In this document: positions 11,901-26,900 of the stretch, piece by piece
Position numbering within the stretch: the first letter of the stretch is position 1
How the letters are laid out: every line of letters starts with the position of its first letter
Source of the DNA: Atrichornis clamosus
Taxonomy: Eukaryota > Chordata > Aves > Passeriformes > Menuridae
Direction: 5' to 3'
NCBI GenBank assembly: GCA_013400975.1
Contig: WBMZ01010244.1
Coordinates: forward strand, 233,230-297,229
DNA: 64,000 nucleotides
Notes under the pieces: model-generated
Told to the model about the DNA's origin: nothing
Databases searched by the model: none
The model's input: the letters and a program-made list of their open reading frames with translations, nothing else
Program-made: the position numbers and the translations under genes

Positions 11901-14900
11901 CATTTGCCACTGGATCATGTGTAAGTTCAAGCACAGGTAAAAAGAAGTATTTACAGAAGAATGATTTTGAAAACAGTTCCATAATGAATTCACAGGTATC
12001 TAAAAAACGAAGTCTGTTCCAATAACTTTTTCCTTGGCCTAGTTCTGAAAAACAAAAATCCAGAGATATTATCTGTCAAGTTTTCAATGTCAGATAGAAA
12101 ATATTTCACAGGTTGACCTTAGACTTAAAGGTGATAATCACATGCATCAAAAGGTATACCTTCTCAATTTTTATCTCAATTCTTTCTTTTAGTGAAAAAC
12201 TAACATTCTGAATTCAATTAATTTTGTCAGTGAGCACTTAAAAAAGCAAAAGTAGCAAGTGAAGTAGCTACTGTGTTAAACAAAGACCTGTACGCCTTTC
12301 AAACCATGTCACAGAAGTATCAAAATTACTGCGTAAATGTTAGGGAAAGTTAATGAGAACTGCTAAAACTTCTAACCTATCTTTAAAACACACAGCATAC
12401 ACCAAAAAGTCAACTTTAGGTTACTGCTAAATAGTTTTCTGAGATTTATTCAGCACTTCCTATGCTGAAGTCTCTAGACAATTTTACTTCTATAGAGAAA
12501 CTCTGCTTTGTATATTGCTGCACCTCAGCTCAGTAATTTTGGTTACAAGAAGTAGGGTTGGAGGGGTCCTGGCATATTATCAATTTCCTACATTGTCTAT
12601 TCCCCAATCCCTTTACATCAGCTGCAGATATATTCCTCACATATGCACAGTGTGTTTTGCCTGGTGATAATATGAGCAACTGAGTGTCTTTTAAGTGTAC
12701 TCCTTCCAATGAAGGAAGGAGATTACGCTGAATAAATATAACTATAAATAGATCTTCAGTCAAAACTAACTTTCATTTCTAAGTAACCAAGGAAAAATTA
12801 TCTTACGTTCAATCAGTTTCTGAATAACCTCATGTCTCTGTTCTTGTTTGCGATTGTAACGCAAATAAACGCAGAGAGTTCGAGCAGCTGCTTTTTGGAC
12901 TGGCAGGACATTCTTGAAAGAAATAAAGGGAACACAATTAAACATATCTGAAAGAATATGACTAAAAACATATAAAAATTCTAGCAGTAGAAAAAATAGC
13001 TAAAAAGTAGCCTACCTTTATAAATTTTTAAATAATTGTCATAATATAAGGGAGAACTAGGAAGTTTGGCCAATTCATGAGACACCTACTTCTTTATTCC
13101 TTCTGCCCAATTTGTATATTCAGCTATTTCATAAGCACCTTAAAGTATGCCATGTTTGTAAGGCACCTTCTGTATTGCAGGTGTTAGAAAATAAAACTTA
13201 CATCTTCCCTTAAATGGTTTTATTCTTGAATTAACTCAGTAAAATTTCAGACTAGTAGCTCTAAGTGATCATTTATTTTAGGAATACAGTGTTCTTTCAT
13301 AAAGAACAAACACAATGTAATATATGGAATCAAGACAAAGAAGGCATATCTCAGAGGAAAAAGTTTTGATTTAACTAGAAACAAACTAATAATGAGCACA
13401 CGGAAAGGAAAGAAGTCTTGGGTAGGAGGAAAACTATCAATCTAAATTTTGCTCCTCTAACCTTCAGAGCAAATTCTCAGACATATAAAAAAGTACAGCT
13501 TGATATACTGTATGCAATGAGAATAGTACTTTAAGATTAATATAATACAAGAAGTACTACACATAGCAAATATCCAGTGGTCACTGCTCTAACTCATGTA
13601 AATAAAAACAAATGAGAAAGTGCCAGGTGGACTCACATTTGTCAAAATTATTGTCAACATTCTGTGAAGAAAACGGTAATAAATCTGATCACTTGATATG
13701 ATATGAGGGAGACAAGCATATTTTTGTAGTAACTTCTCATGAGTTCTCCATTTCAAAGAAGTCGCTGCTCTCTGTTCTGCTGTTGTTAATGCAGGAATCA
13801 AGTCAGGAATAGAGAGTAACTAGAAACAGAAATATAAACATTAATTATATATTTTCTAGCTATGTGTCATGTTACTATGCTTAAAAGGCATATGACAACA
13901 ATATAAGAAGGGAAGACTAGTCCAAAAGCTATTCCAGTACCTAACTAATACACTTTCATCTCCAACCCTTCTCCTGACAAAGAAAAACTAAACACCATTC
14001 TCTTCATAAAACCCTTTTACAGATATTAAGACCATTACGCCAACTCTCCTCAGTTTTCTCTTTCTCAAACCAAATGAATCCCATTTTTCTTCTATCCTCT
14101 TAAACTTTGCAGTTATTGTTCTCATTTCCCTAATTAGTTTTAGTAGGAATTAATATTATACACCTTTTCTCAGTAGGAGGCAAAGAATTTATAGTAGCCA
14201 AGCTAAATTCCCTTTAGCACTAAGAAAAATGAAACAGACCACCACACTTGACGTTGGATCTGCTACCTGTTATATCTGTTTACAGCTGTGAACATCTGAC
14301 AAATTCAAATTTTTAAATTACACTCTTAACTTCTGTCCATACAAGAAAATAAATTTCTTCAGTTCTTACACTGTTGCAATATCTCAATTTATCCATACAT
14401 TTAGGACGTATGCTCCAAACAGCATCTTTTCTGTTCTGTCTTACAGGGGAGGAGTCACGGAATAAACTATCATCCAGAGACACATACAATTAAATTAGCA
14501 AAGTTGGGAGCTGAATACAGATCTCTTTATTCAGTGTCTTTACTTCAGGAAATATATTTTCTTCCAACAGAAGCTGTGTCTGAAAATGGTAACCATGGAA
14601 AATTGACACATCAATAAGAAAAAGATTTAAAACGAGTGTTATCTATCACTCTTTTAGCATGAAACCAAGCTTTGTCTTCACCTAACTGTGGTTAATTAGA
14701 AAAAGAACATGGATAAACTGTTCATTTTTATATTAACTAATATTTCAAAACTTTTTTTTTATTTCACAGTTTATAAAGTCAACAACAAAAAAAAGAACCC
14801 AACAGAAACTTCATATCTCTCCAAAGCAGAAATTAAGCATGAAAACCTTTTCATACAAAATATATTTGAACTTTGCTACTACCTTCATTTAGAAAGGTAA

Positions 14901-17900
14901 TTTTTAAAAAAACACAAGAGAATACCCACCTTGCTTTCTGATCCATTGTTTTCTCCTCTATTAGTCATTAGTTCAAGAATTTCGGGAAGGTGACCTACTA
15001 GGGCATCTAACACCTATTTAAAGAAAGGCTGCATGAAAGAGGCCTGTAAATTAACTTGACTCCATTTTTAATTCTCACCAACATATCCCTGCTGACATCT
15101 CTTATGTTACTGTTCTCTCACGTTGAAAAAAAAAAAAAGGAGATGCACTGCAGTTGCATTGATGAGGACTGGGATTTAAAATTGATATTTTAATGTAGTA
15201 AGTAATAGAAGTATTACAGGTCTCAGTTTTGATTTATGTGATCAGACAATGTTTTCCAAGCAGTCCATTGAATACAGTATTCTAAAATTAACATACATTC
15301 TTAAGAAAGATCTGTATTTCATCAGCAGTTAAGAGCCTCAGCAAACAAAAAGAAATGCTTTTTTATATTTGCCAGCTGTATCTTAAAAGCAGTATTTCCT
15401 ATGTTAAGAAAAAATGCAGTTGATAGACAAAATAGAATATATAGCCTATATTAATAGACTAACCATACTTTCAAATGTTGTGAGGCTTGAAACTTGACTA
15501 GAAAAGTATAAAACTGAGTATTTTTTGTACCAATTCAAACTGAGGTGGTATGGAAGATAGAACTCAATATATTAGTTATTATTCACATAAACATAAAGAG
15601 ATCGAAACAAGGAATTTTGCAAAATCACCAGATGCTTCTAAGTCTCAACTTTCAGGTGTTCAACTTGAAAAATCTTAGAATATGGGTTAGAATTTCGTAG
15701 ACTATAAGTAGATGTTTTATGAATACTTTCAACTTCCTTGAAAACATCTAACAAAAATACTGAATGAAAAAGGAGCACCTGAATACAAAACTAATTTTTC
15801 CATGTCATATCCAAAGAAAACAAGATCAACTACTGGCGTAACTGGTATCAGAGGAAATGGTGATTTTGTCTCAAACATAAATACTTGGGTTTTTTCCATT
15901 CAAAAAAGTCTCACTGTGTTGTGACTTCTGTTACTCATACTGTAAATCATGATTTTTGAGCCACACATAACTTCATCTCCTCTTCAATTGGACAATAAAA
16001 ATAAAACAAAGTAAAAAACCTTGAATGCTATCAACTATTATTTTAATATAGAATCAAACCCAAAACTTTGAGTTTGTAGGGTAATACATAATACAGCAAT
16101 TAAAACTATTTAGAATTAATATTTTTTAAAGCAAATACATTTAGTGTGGGTTTACTAAATTCAAACACCTATTTCCCTCCTTTTTATTCACAAAAGTCTG
16201 GCATCTTTATGCAGCGTCTGTGAAATGAAAGTAAAAGCTGTTAATCATTTCAACTGTGTTACTGAAGAGTTATTAAACATGAAGATAATCTGCTTCAATG
16301 TAACAAGCAAAAGGCAGTTCCAATAAAATGTTTTACCTCCAGTGACTCATCCTGTAATAGTGTAACCAGTTCTTTATGTATTGTGTACACATCAGAATTT
16401 AACAGCTTAGCAACCTAAAAAATGACAGCAAGATAGCAAGGTGAAACATTCTTTAGTTCCAGGCACAAGAACACGAACCTACTTTACAGCAAGCATGAAG
16501 AAGGGTTGCAAAAAAACTGTTTAATATCAGCCTCCTAAAGTTGTATACTTTCTCACTGACCACATTAAAAATATGCTTATATAAAAAAACAGGATACAAG
16601 AAACAGGTCTTTTATCTAACTATGAAACATGCTTTTAGAATTAATTCTATTTCCCATTTACAAAAAATGTTTGAGGCTGCACTGCAAGGCTAGAAATTTC
16701 CTTGTGGAATATTTAAATGTTGTAAATTAGGAGAGTTAATAGTCAGCCTGCCATATAATTTACAAAAGATAAAATGTAAGAACTTGCGTAGCCTGTGCTG
16801 GATTTTATTTTTCCCCAACCTTCCATCTGAAGATTTCACTCCTTACTTCTTTGGGTTTTAGACAGTGACTTATGTGATTCGTAAGTCTCATGTAACTTTC
16901 TAAAAAACACTAGCAGTACATCTCCACGCTGTTAAAAATGTTTTATAGCAAACATAACACAAACTTGAGGAATGAGATTTTCTTGCCACAAGGAATTTTA
17001 GATCATGTTTTTTAATTTTTTTTTTAAGCCAAGTGAAAGTAAGAGCTTACTTCCAATCAAGATAAAGCTTTAAGGAAATGGCTACAGAGACTTTATTTTT
17101 AAAAAAAAATCCATCTAGCAGTGAATGTCACAAATTACTCATTTTCATCTGTCACATGATTGCCTAGTAATGCTGTTAAAATTAAATCAATGAGAATTAA
17201 ATGGACATTTAGATCAAGGTATAATTTTACAGGTATTTTTAAATGAGCTAAAATACTTTCCTTATATTCAGGCAGTACCTTAAGAGTGTTATGCATCTAA
17301 ACCAAAATATTATGCAGAATTGGATGCTAATTTTACAATTTCAAAAAGTATATTGGACTGTCATTCATTAAAACAAGAACAAGAAATCCATCCACCTTTC
17401 TTATAATGGTGGAAATAAAGCCATTTATTCCTCGAGTAGTCATTTAAAAGCTTTCAGCAAACTGCTTAATTCATCAATTTCCACCAGCAATAAAATGGGC
17501 TCAAAGCTGAGCTCAAGGATTGAAACACAAGGATTCTCAGGTTAAGAATACGAAAACATTGAAGATTTCCCGATATGGGTTTCTTATCAAGGAGAGTGTA
17601 TTTTAATTTCTGGAATTCACCCCATATATCTAATATCACCTATGTATTTTTTAAATGTTATTAAAATAACTGAGTAGAACTTATATAACCTGAATGGAAA
17701 TATAAGAATACATATGCTTTTACATCTGCATAAATTTTCAAGTAGTTTTATATTAAATTGAGCATTTAATTTAGATTTGTTCCACATAAATATTCCTCAC
17801 AGAACACCAGCATACACCTCACCTCAGCAAACTACAGCTCTAAACAATTTCAGGCACAAAAGTGGCAAGTTCCTTTCTCTCATTTATCTCATTTCAGTTT

Positions 17901-20900
17901 TCTAATAGCATTGAAAACCTTAAAATATTAGGATTACTACAGTTGTTTATGTTTGTGGTACTAGATCATTAAAAGTTTCTTCTAGCTTTTGCTCCTTAAA
18001 GGCTGACCTAGCAGCAGTCTCTTGTATCCAAATGTCACACAAATTAACCAATGTGTTTATATGGGCTAGATACAGAGGTTAGAAGGAACTGAACACCTCT
18101 GGCAAACTAAGTAATTTCAATAGGTTTTCTCAAGTCTTTTTATTTTGGTTGAACAAATGTAAGCTTAAAGAAGAAAACAAAATAAAATAAAATCATATAA
18201 GTAGCAACAAAGTAACACAGTCTTACTTCAAAGAAGCTTATGGCCATGGTATATCTGACAGGAACTTCGGGGTCATGACAAAGGCAGAAGAATATAGAAT
18301 AAAGTTCTAAATGGAAGTTCTTTGGATCCACAAAAACAATCATGGCCTGTGGAAAGATCAAGTCCTTTATTAACCATACAGCTAAAGGACCACACTATCA
18401 GAGATGATCAGATGAACTTGAAAGATAACAGATTGTTATTTTAAGGAGGAAGTGTGGAGTTTTTGTTGGCCTGTTAAAACACAGACACCAGACGAAATCC
18501 AGAGTTGAGAACTGAACTGAATTTACATATCTTCCAGACGTGCTGCAGGCTTAGTTTTATAAATATTGTAAACCAAATGTTTCTGTACACTAGCAAAAAC
18601 TACAACTGGATACTTCAAAACCAAAGAGCATTTTAGCAAGCAGCAAAGCAAGAATCTGAATTTCAACATGGCTGTGTTTGTACATACCTTGGTTTTACTC
18701 AAGTAAACCAACAGATGTCTACCTACATACAGGGTGCTTGCCTTTAAAAGGCAGAATGAAAAACAGTTGTCTACTTGCTCTTGGTGCAAACACATTTTCT
18801 TTGAATACAAACGCAGAATGACAAAATACGAAGCAGATTTACAGAACATGACTGGTATATTTAAAGATCTCACATAAAATTGAAAATACTTTCTGTACTC
18901 AGGCAGGAACATGACTAAAACATCAATCTAAGCATTTGGTTTCAATCTTCAGCTCCCTAGAATGATGTGACACTCAGTGTATGCAAAAGTGTAGCTTCAT
19001 GTGGTTTGAAACTGGGGACTCTGTTTTGCAGCCATTTTCCTGAAGCCTTCGTGCTAAGTTTGGAGAAAATGGGTAGGAAAGAATAAGACCAGTAAACTCT
19101 TAGAGTACCCTTTGCTCAGTCAAAACTTGCCATTAATTTTCTGAGGCTCTGCAAAGAGTAATCTTTCCTGCTAACTCTTTTGGACAGCCTCATTAACTGG
19201 AACTTTTCAGGAGAGCTAGAACCTAGCTAACAATGTATATTTGAGAATTCTCTATCACTCATGTAGTCCTGTTTAGTGAACTATATGCACAACAAATTAT
19301 TTAATTAATTTTATTTAATTACCATTACTTACTGGAAAATTGTAAGCACAGTTCTTCCTCACTGAAATATACTTCTTTTCCTGTTCCAGAGTTTGCAGTT
19401 GTAGTTGATTATCATTGTGTCCATTTTCCTGCTGTAAACCCAGTGTGGAAAGCTTCTTATAAAATTCCAAAAACCGTAAGTGCTGTTCAGGAGTAAAAAT
19501 GCCTCAAAAAAAGAAAAAAAAAACAAACAAAACAACAAACTTTCCTCATTACAAATGCTATTAATAATGTACCCAAACAGATCTCATTTAAAAATCTATC
19601 AAATATCTTGATTTTATTCCTTCTCTCCCCTGCCCTTAAGTCTAGCAGAGTATGATCAGTACACACAAGGACTCAAAACAAACTGGAATGCCACTAGCAA
19701 GAAGAATTCAAAAACTGCAAGTGCATTAGTAATAAGAGAATAATCAAGGAAAGGCTCAATTTTCTACTCCAGAGAGAGAGGACAGCTATCAGTTATTGGT
19801 ACCAAAAAGGCTGAAATACTTAATTTTATTTTCTTTTTCAAATTCCACTAGTATCATCAGGCTGAATACAATTAATAACTGTAACAAAGATTCAAACTTT
19901 ACATAGAGAAGCAACAGGACAGTGGATCTTAAAGAGATTTTCAAAATGTGCAGTCAGATGTGCTTCACTCCAGTATGCAAAAGTATTTAAGTGCTAGTTG
20001 CTGAAATCTTAAATAAGTCAGATAACAAAATAGAAAAGGACTAAAGTGGTACTGATATTTAATAGTTGCAGAGGGAAAGGATAAGCCATATAATTACAGA
20101 TAAGTCAGGTTACTTTCACACATTTTTAAAAAGTGAAACAAAAAAAAGAAATTTAAAAATCTACTTCTAAATACCAAAAGAAAACAAAAAATACTAATAG
20201 CCTAACTAAATAACATGGCAAAAGGAAAACTTGCCAAACTGATTCAATTTCCTTCTAGTATGGGAAAACAGGACTTGTGAAAAAGAAGAGGCAGTAAAGG
20301 TCATGACTGTGACAACAAGGGAACAGGAGTGAGAGATTAAAAATTATAAAGGTGCTCCAAAACTGCTTGGAAAAACAACTAACAGAAAGCCATTGGACCA
20401 CTGACAAGATAGACAAGTGTATAAAGCAAGTTCTATCCTAGTTGTGGCACTATTCAGTATTTTCCTTGATTTTTTCGATTTTGGACAAGAGACTTTGCTT
20501 ATTCAGTACTCTGAATGCATCAACAAATGACAGACTGCTTATTCTTCAGAAGACAGAGTTTAAAATGATCTTCTGGAACTGGACATATGGTCTTAAAACT
20601 TTAGATTATTATTCTATTAGGACAGCAGTAAGGTACCACGCTTAGCCTGATCGGCATCACCTGCACAAGGCCAGGAAAGAGAAAGACTAACTATCTGATA
20701 GATTTATTAAAAATTTTTAAAAAGGCAGTTTTTCATACTGAAAAATGTGAACAGCAATGTGTCTGGCAAGACACATGAGGCAACCCCTTCACTTCATGCA
20801 GCTGTCCTAAGGCGTAGCACTTCAAGAAAAATATGAACTTGCCAGATGGAGTTCAGAGGTGAAGAAAGATCAGGAATTAACATGATTCAACCTAGAGAAA

Positions 20901-23900
20901 CGAAGACTGGAAAGACATGATAAATACAGGATGAACTGTTCTAGCTCTCTGTTTCTGAAAATAACAGTTTGACACTGTGGAACAGACATTTCAAGTAATT
21001 TGTAGTGAAGCAGTGGTCACTTTGATAGTCTCTAACATAATCATGAAGGATCATTTTAAAGAGCTGTTCTAAGAAAGATCAAAGGTTTTAAGAATCTAGG
21101 GGGAAATTATAACGTGGAGCCATGATTCTGTTCTGTTCCTCCACAGGTAATATATGGTAGGAAGAATTAACAAGGAAAGATCTGCTGTGCTCAAGTGAAA
21201 ATTTGAGCACAAATTATGGGTATAAAAATTACGAGTACAGATCTGGCCTCAGTTGCAGCTGGGGAATCCACATGCCATTAGGTCTCCTTTCTCCTCTGAA
21301 GTTCCTTATGGGCCACACTCTATACTGTGCCTTAAAGAGGAGATCAAGCACAGAAGTGAACTTAAAAAGTTAACATCATACAGTTTTAAAAGGTTTCTAT
21401 TTTCAAAAACTCAGTCATCCAAACCACAAGTTCCAGAATACCCAAATAAATCAGTCAAACCAATAAAGATAAAACATCATGTTTCCCTCCTTGACCCTGT
21501 CTAAACAAAACAAAAACAACAACAAACAATAAGCAGATGGTCACCCTAGGAGGAAATTTCCAAAATCCAGTATTTATGCAATAGATGATGTCAGTCAAAC
21601 TTTTACTTCCATATTTCCTGTACTAACTACTATTTTATTTGATACACTCAACTCTGGATATTTTCCAAGGGGTTCAAATTCCCCAATCTTCCCCCAATTT
21701 TAAGGTTTCTAAAAAGAAATTAAATCATACCATATAATCCATTACACAGTTTCCCTAAATGGAAAGATAATGAAACTAGGATAGATTCATCTGATTTGAA
21801 GGATTTTTCACAGAATGATTTCACTAATGGGAGAACAGTTTGACTCCTATCATCTGAAAAACAAAAGAAATTTTTAGAGTTAGCCATTTGTCAACATTTT
21901 AAAAAGAGCACAGAGAATAAGTTATTGTAATAAATGAAGAAAAATTTCATTTAACATTCTCAGGATTATTTTTGGCAGGCACTCACTGAAGGGACTAAAC
22001 AAGAAGTAGGCAGGATGATGAACATGCTAATATAATATAGGTTCTAAATTTTAATACCTTACCTGCTGTGTTCATTCATTTGTTTGTTTTTAGGGAAAAG
22101 GCATTCCCCAGTAAAGGATGAGGCAGAGAAAAAATAAACACTTCTCCATTCACCAAGAACACAGAGAGAGAAATACTGCAGGACTCATACAATAATATTT
22201 CCTACAGTAGTAGGAATACAGGGAGATCAAGACTGAACATCACTGTGACAGTAAATAGAAAAATCTGGATATGCTGCAAGTGAATTTTTTCAACCTACCG
22301 AGAAGAGTTTCAGAACCTTTTCGTATACAATAAATTCACAGAGAAAGAAAATTGTTAAGGACAGAGGAAAAAAATTAAATCATTTAGAAACTAAAGTCAA
22401 ATCCAAGCACTCTGCCTCCTTATAAAATAAAGGAGCAATTCTTTAAAGAAATTTATGTATTTTGACTTATTTTAAATAAAATCATTGTATGAAAACATAC
22501 AAGTTTTAAAGGGATCATGATTTTTTTAATGGTAGATCAACAGCAAAATTCAGCAAATAATTATGGATGAACAAAGTAATTAGGTTGGCTTTGATATCGT
22601 GGGAAAGAAACTCAAGGATATAATTTTGGGTCATTTACCTTCAAAAAATGTTTCATTTTCTAGTTCAGCCATGAAAGTAAAACCCACACAACCCAAATTT
22701 CTACAAACACATTCCTAACAAACCTGTAAATAACCCCTGATTGATTCTCTAAGCTTTTTACAGTAACTCTAAGCAGTAGTTACAGCAATCAGGGGTGGAA
22801 GAGGAGGAGTGAAGACTGAGAGGTGCAAAGAGAAGCACAGACTTGATAGCATCAATCCAAAGGCTCGATAATTAGAAAATTAACCTACTGTCATATTGAT
22901 ATAAACATTAACTCCTAAAATGTACATTTATGGCATCCTCCCCAAAACTACCTTATTTTTTATTTTCCTTACCTACTCCTCCATATGACTTAAATGTGAT
23001 CAAATATTGTGGTAATTCATCACCAAGTTCCTGTATAGTACATATTTGTTGAGCTAACATTTTGTATTCTGTGTATTGGTAGCATTACATTAAGTAAATA
23101 CTAGCAACACAATATTCCCATAATTTATACAGCAATTTCACTCATTCCATTTATGCACATTATATTAGAAACTTGGAATATGGTAACTGATTTCATGGAC
23201 AACTAGTTCACCTCCCTTAAAACTTTCTATGTATGAAACACTGCAAGACATGAAATGTAAGGAAATATAAAGGATAAAGCAAAAAACTAAATAAAATCAG
23301 AAATGACTGAATAATGCAGACAGAACAAAAAGCTTTTAAATACAATTACATGATGCACTAAAGCACTAAGAATTGGGCTAGTAAGCCTAAATTACATTCT
23401 TACCTGCATCAAACATATCAAGCAGATTCACTAAGGTCTCAAAAGCTGCCAGCCGTACACTGCTGCCCTCATCTCTTGCCAGTTCTACCAACTCAGGAAG
23501 CACCACAGTTTTTGTTAGTTCTGTCCTGCAACATGAAGCAACCAGTCAAAAGAAAACTTACAATGCAACAATACTGCAACAGCAAAATAGAATTCTCCCT
23601 TGAAATACTCAGTTAGATATTTTTTGGGTAGTCAAGAAGAAAAAACTGAAAAAGTTCTAAGGAAATTAAAATTAAACCTTCAGTCAATCTCAGGACATTC
23701 TTTTCTTTTCAACCAAAGAAACACGCAAACTTAAAACGCAAAACTTCATCACTAAAAAAGCAAATTAGTCTAAAATAAATTAGAGAAAATGTAGTCTGAA
23801 AAAAATCAAAGGAGTCCAGCTACTTCAATATGTCACTATGAAAATTCTTATGATCAAATACACTCAGTATTATGGTCCAAAGCCAAAAATTAAGTATGAG

Positions 23901-26900
23901 CCATATTGGATTGAAGTGTCTGTAAATTTTATACTTCAAAGATGAGCCTTCTTTACAGAGCATCTACTGCTCTAAGAAAATGTGATTTCCCAACTAGTCC
24001 AAATACTGGCTTTTAGCCTTGATTTGAAGTAGTAAAGAAAGGGTTCTGCTTGTCCTTTTTTGCCTTGGTAATTACTAGCACTGCCTGTGTGTCTGACTTG
24101 AATCTATACATTGGCAGCATATTGTTGTATTAGGGACTGTTTTAGAAATCAGATTTTAATCAGAGGGGTCACTAAGGAGGAGTGAAATATTCTTGGCACA
24201 GAAAAATTAGTTACTGCCAGAAGTAAGAAGAAAAGAGATTTGTTTCTTGGAGCAAAAATATAGCTTCTGTAGAAGTTATCAAGCAATATAACTTCCCATA
24301 TCCTGATATGTTACAGACTCTTGGATGCTTTAAGAGATTAGAAAAATCATTTTTCCCACCCTACTATTAAGAATTGGGAAGACATACACACTATTGCACA
24401 CTTTTTTCCTGCTATGCTCATTTTTTTATTTATAGCAATCAAATCCCAGTGTTTGAATCTGCATTGAAGTTAAGAAGCCCACTTTGCCCTCTTCTCACAG
24501 ACGAGCTCTTGGTCTGCTCGTCAATTAGTGCAAGGAGCTGAAGCACCACACCTCAAAATGGGACATCAGCAACTTTTAATAGCAGGGATCTGTCTCTCAG
24601 TGTTTGTACTGCCCATGACATAAAAATGCAGGGAAACACTGATAAAATTACACTACATGAGCAGTAACCAAGATGGCAAAAACAAAACTGTGTACGACAC
24701 TTTGAGCAACTGTGAGTTGCTCATAGAGTTTAGACTGTCATTTTAATCAGTTTTTAATACAGAACTAATCATGACCTCCACAATGCTGAAAGAGAAGAGC
24801 TCAAAATATCCCTTCCAATCAGAATAAAGTAGTAACTGCTGCCCCCTTTGTAAATCAATATGAACAATAACCCTTCAAATGTTCATAATCAGCAAAGAGA
24901 TTTGCACCTTACAGGGTTTATTATTGTTACCAGCAAATCAAGAGGTGGCTTAGCAGTATTCTTCCAAACAAATTCATCCTCAACATGAAACACTGAAATG
25001 GCTTCCATACTGAAAATACTGAATGTTCACTGTTTCTTAAGAGATTAAATCATCTAAAGCATTAAGAAAGGATTAGGCAAAAACTTCAGAGAGAAAACAG
25101 TCTATACAAATACGTTAATGTTAAAAATAAAAGCTGGTGAGGAAAGAATCAAAGAAAAATACACAGGACACACCACTAACTGATAACCAAGTATTTAGCT
25201 CTATCAAACCCTCTGTTCTAAGGCTAGGTAAATTACCAGGAATACCATCATTTGCCACTGCATAACACCTATCTGCTTCCAAAACTTTCAGCTCCCAGGT
25301 AAAATAAATGACATTTAGTGGATTTTAAAGACACTAAACAGAATTAAGAAAAATTCCTTTCCAGTATGGTCACTTATTAGTGTAAGATATAGCCACCTTG
25401 TAACAAATGGAAACAACTTTATTTTGTTTTTCTTTCACACTGCTTAGTATATGCTGAACTTAAACTGACTGTGGAGGAGTGAAGAAAATGACACAAATGC
25501 ACACATTTAGCTATTATTTTAACACCTGGCTGTACATAAACCTATTTTAAATGTAAAATAAAACTGCTGAAAGCAAAGTCACACAGATTCATACAAACTG
25601 TGAGTGCTTCCTAAAGACTACCACCAAAATAATTTTCTTAGCTGTAAGAAATATTTTCTAACTATATGCATATCCTAGATAAGGGATACTTTACTCAGAA
25701 TAACATACTTGTACTGTTTAAAAAAATTGCTGTATTATGCATCACAAATCATTTTCAAGGCCAAATTCACATGCTTACTTCTCAGCGCTTGACTACAGCA
25801 GAGGTTGACTGAGAATGTTAAAGGAGCCATGGAAAGAGAGGCACTATCTCAAAATTAAGGCACCAAAGAATTCTCACAGGATTGAGCAAGAATGAATAAG
25901 ATAGACAAAAACAGACAGCCTAAGTATGACCAGGGAAGAAAAGGGTAGGACTGCCTCCTAAATCAAAACATAGAAGTAGGGGTAGAGGGGGAAGAAATTG
26001 TAAAATAAAAGTTGCAAACATGTTTCTGTGGATTTCCAATATGGTGGCATCCAAAATCTTCAAACTAATATGACAGAACCATCTCTCCCTTCAAAACACA
26101 GTAGTTATGGAATAAAAACACCAGGCTATTCCCTGGAGATAAAAACAAGCTTTTCATTCTCTCATCTTTAATCTCCCATTAAATAGAATTCAATTTTGTG
26201 ATACATAAAGATACATGAGACCCATGCATACAGTAAAAATAAATGCAAATTCAAATTATTCAGTAATTCAGTTTAGGAAAAATGCATGTTCAATTCCCAG
26301 TTTTACAAATATCAACAATATTCACAAACAGTACCTTTCTTTTCTTTAATCCCAAGTCCTTTTATATTGAAAGACATTCAATATGGCAAATGTTAGACTG
26401 ATTTATCGTGCTAACCTACATTTCGATATAAAAGAGAGTAAGTACAAAAATAAATGAGCAACTTTACTGAGATGAGTAATAATGTGTTTTCAACATTATT
26501 CACATCCTCTGAACTTCTGAAGGACCTTGCAGAAGAGGTGCCTGAAGTGCATACACAAGATTATTTTGTATGCAATAAAGACAAGTTTTTCTAAGAATGT
26601 AGAAATTACTAACCTATTGACCTTACTAAAACAAAGACAAATTAAGTACATGACAGCAGTACTTAGCTCTTGCTGTGAATTCCCTGTATCTGAGTAAGCA
26701 AAAACACTGCCTGAACATACACTTTTCCAGTATTCTATGGATGAGAGGCAAACTGCATTGCTTCAGGAATTTCTGGTGTTTTGGTTTTGGGGTTTTATTT
26801 GGTGTTTTGTTTTGCTTTTAAGAATTCAGAATCTATATCACAATATAATTCTCGATTTAAAAAAAAAAAGAAATTATTGCACAGCTACAGGAAGGCATCC

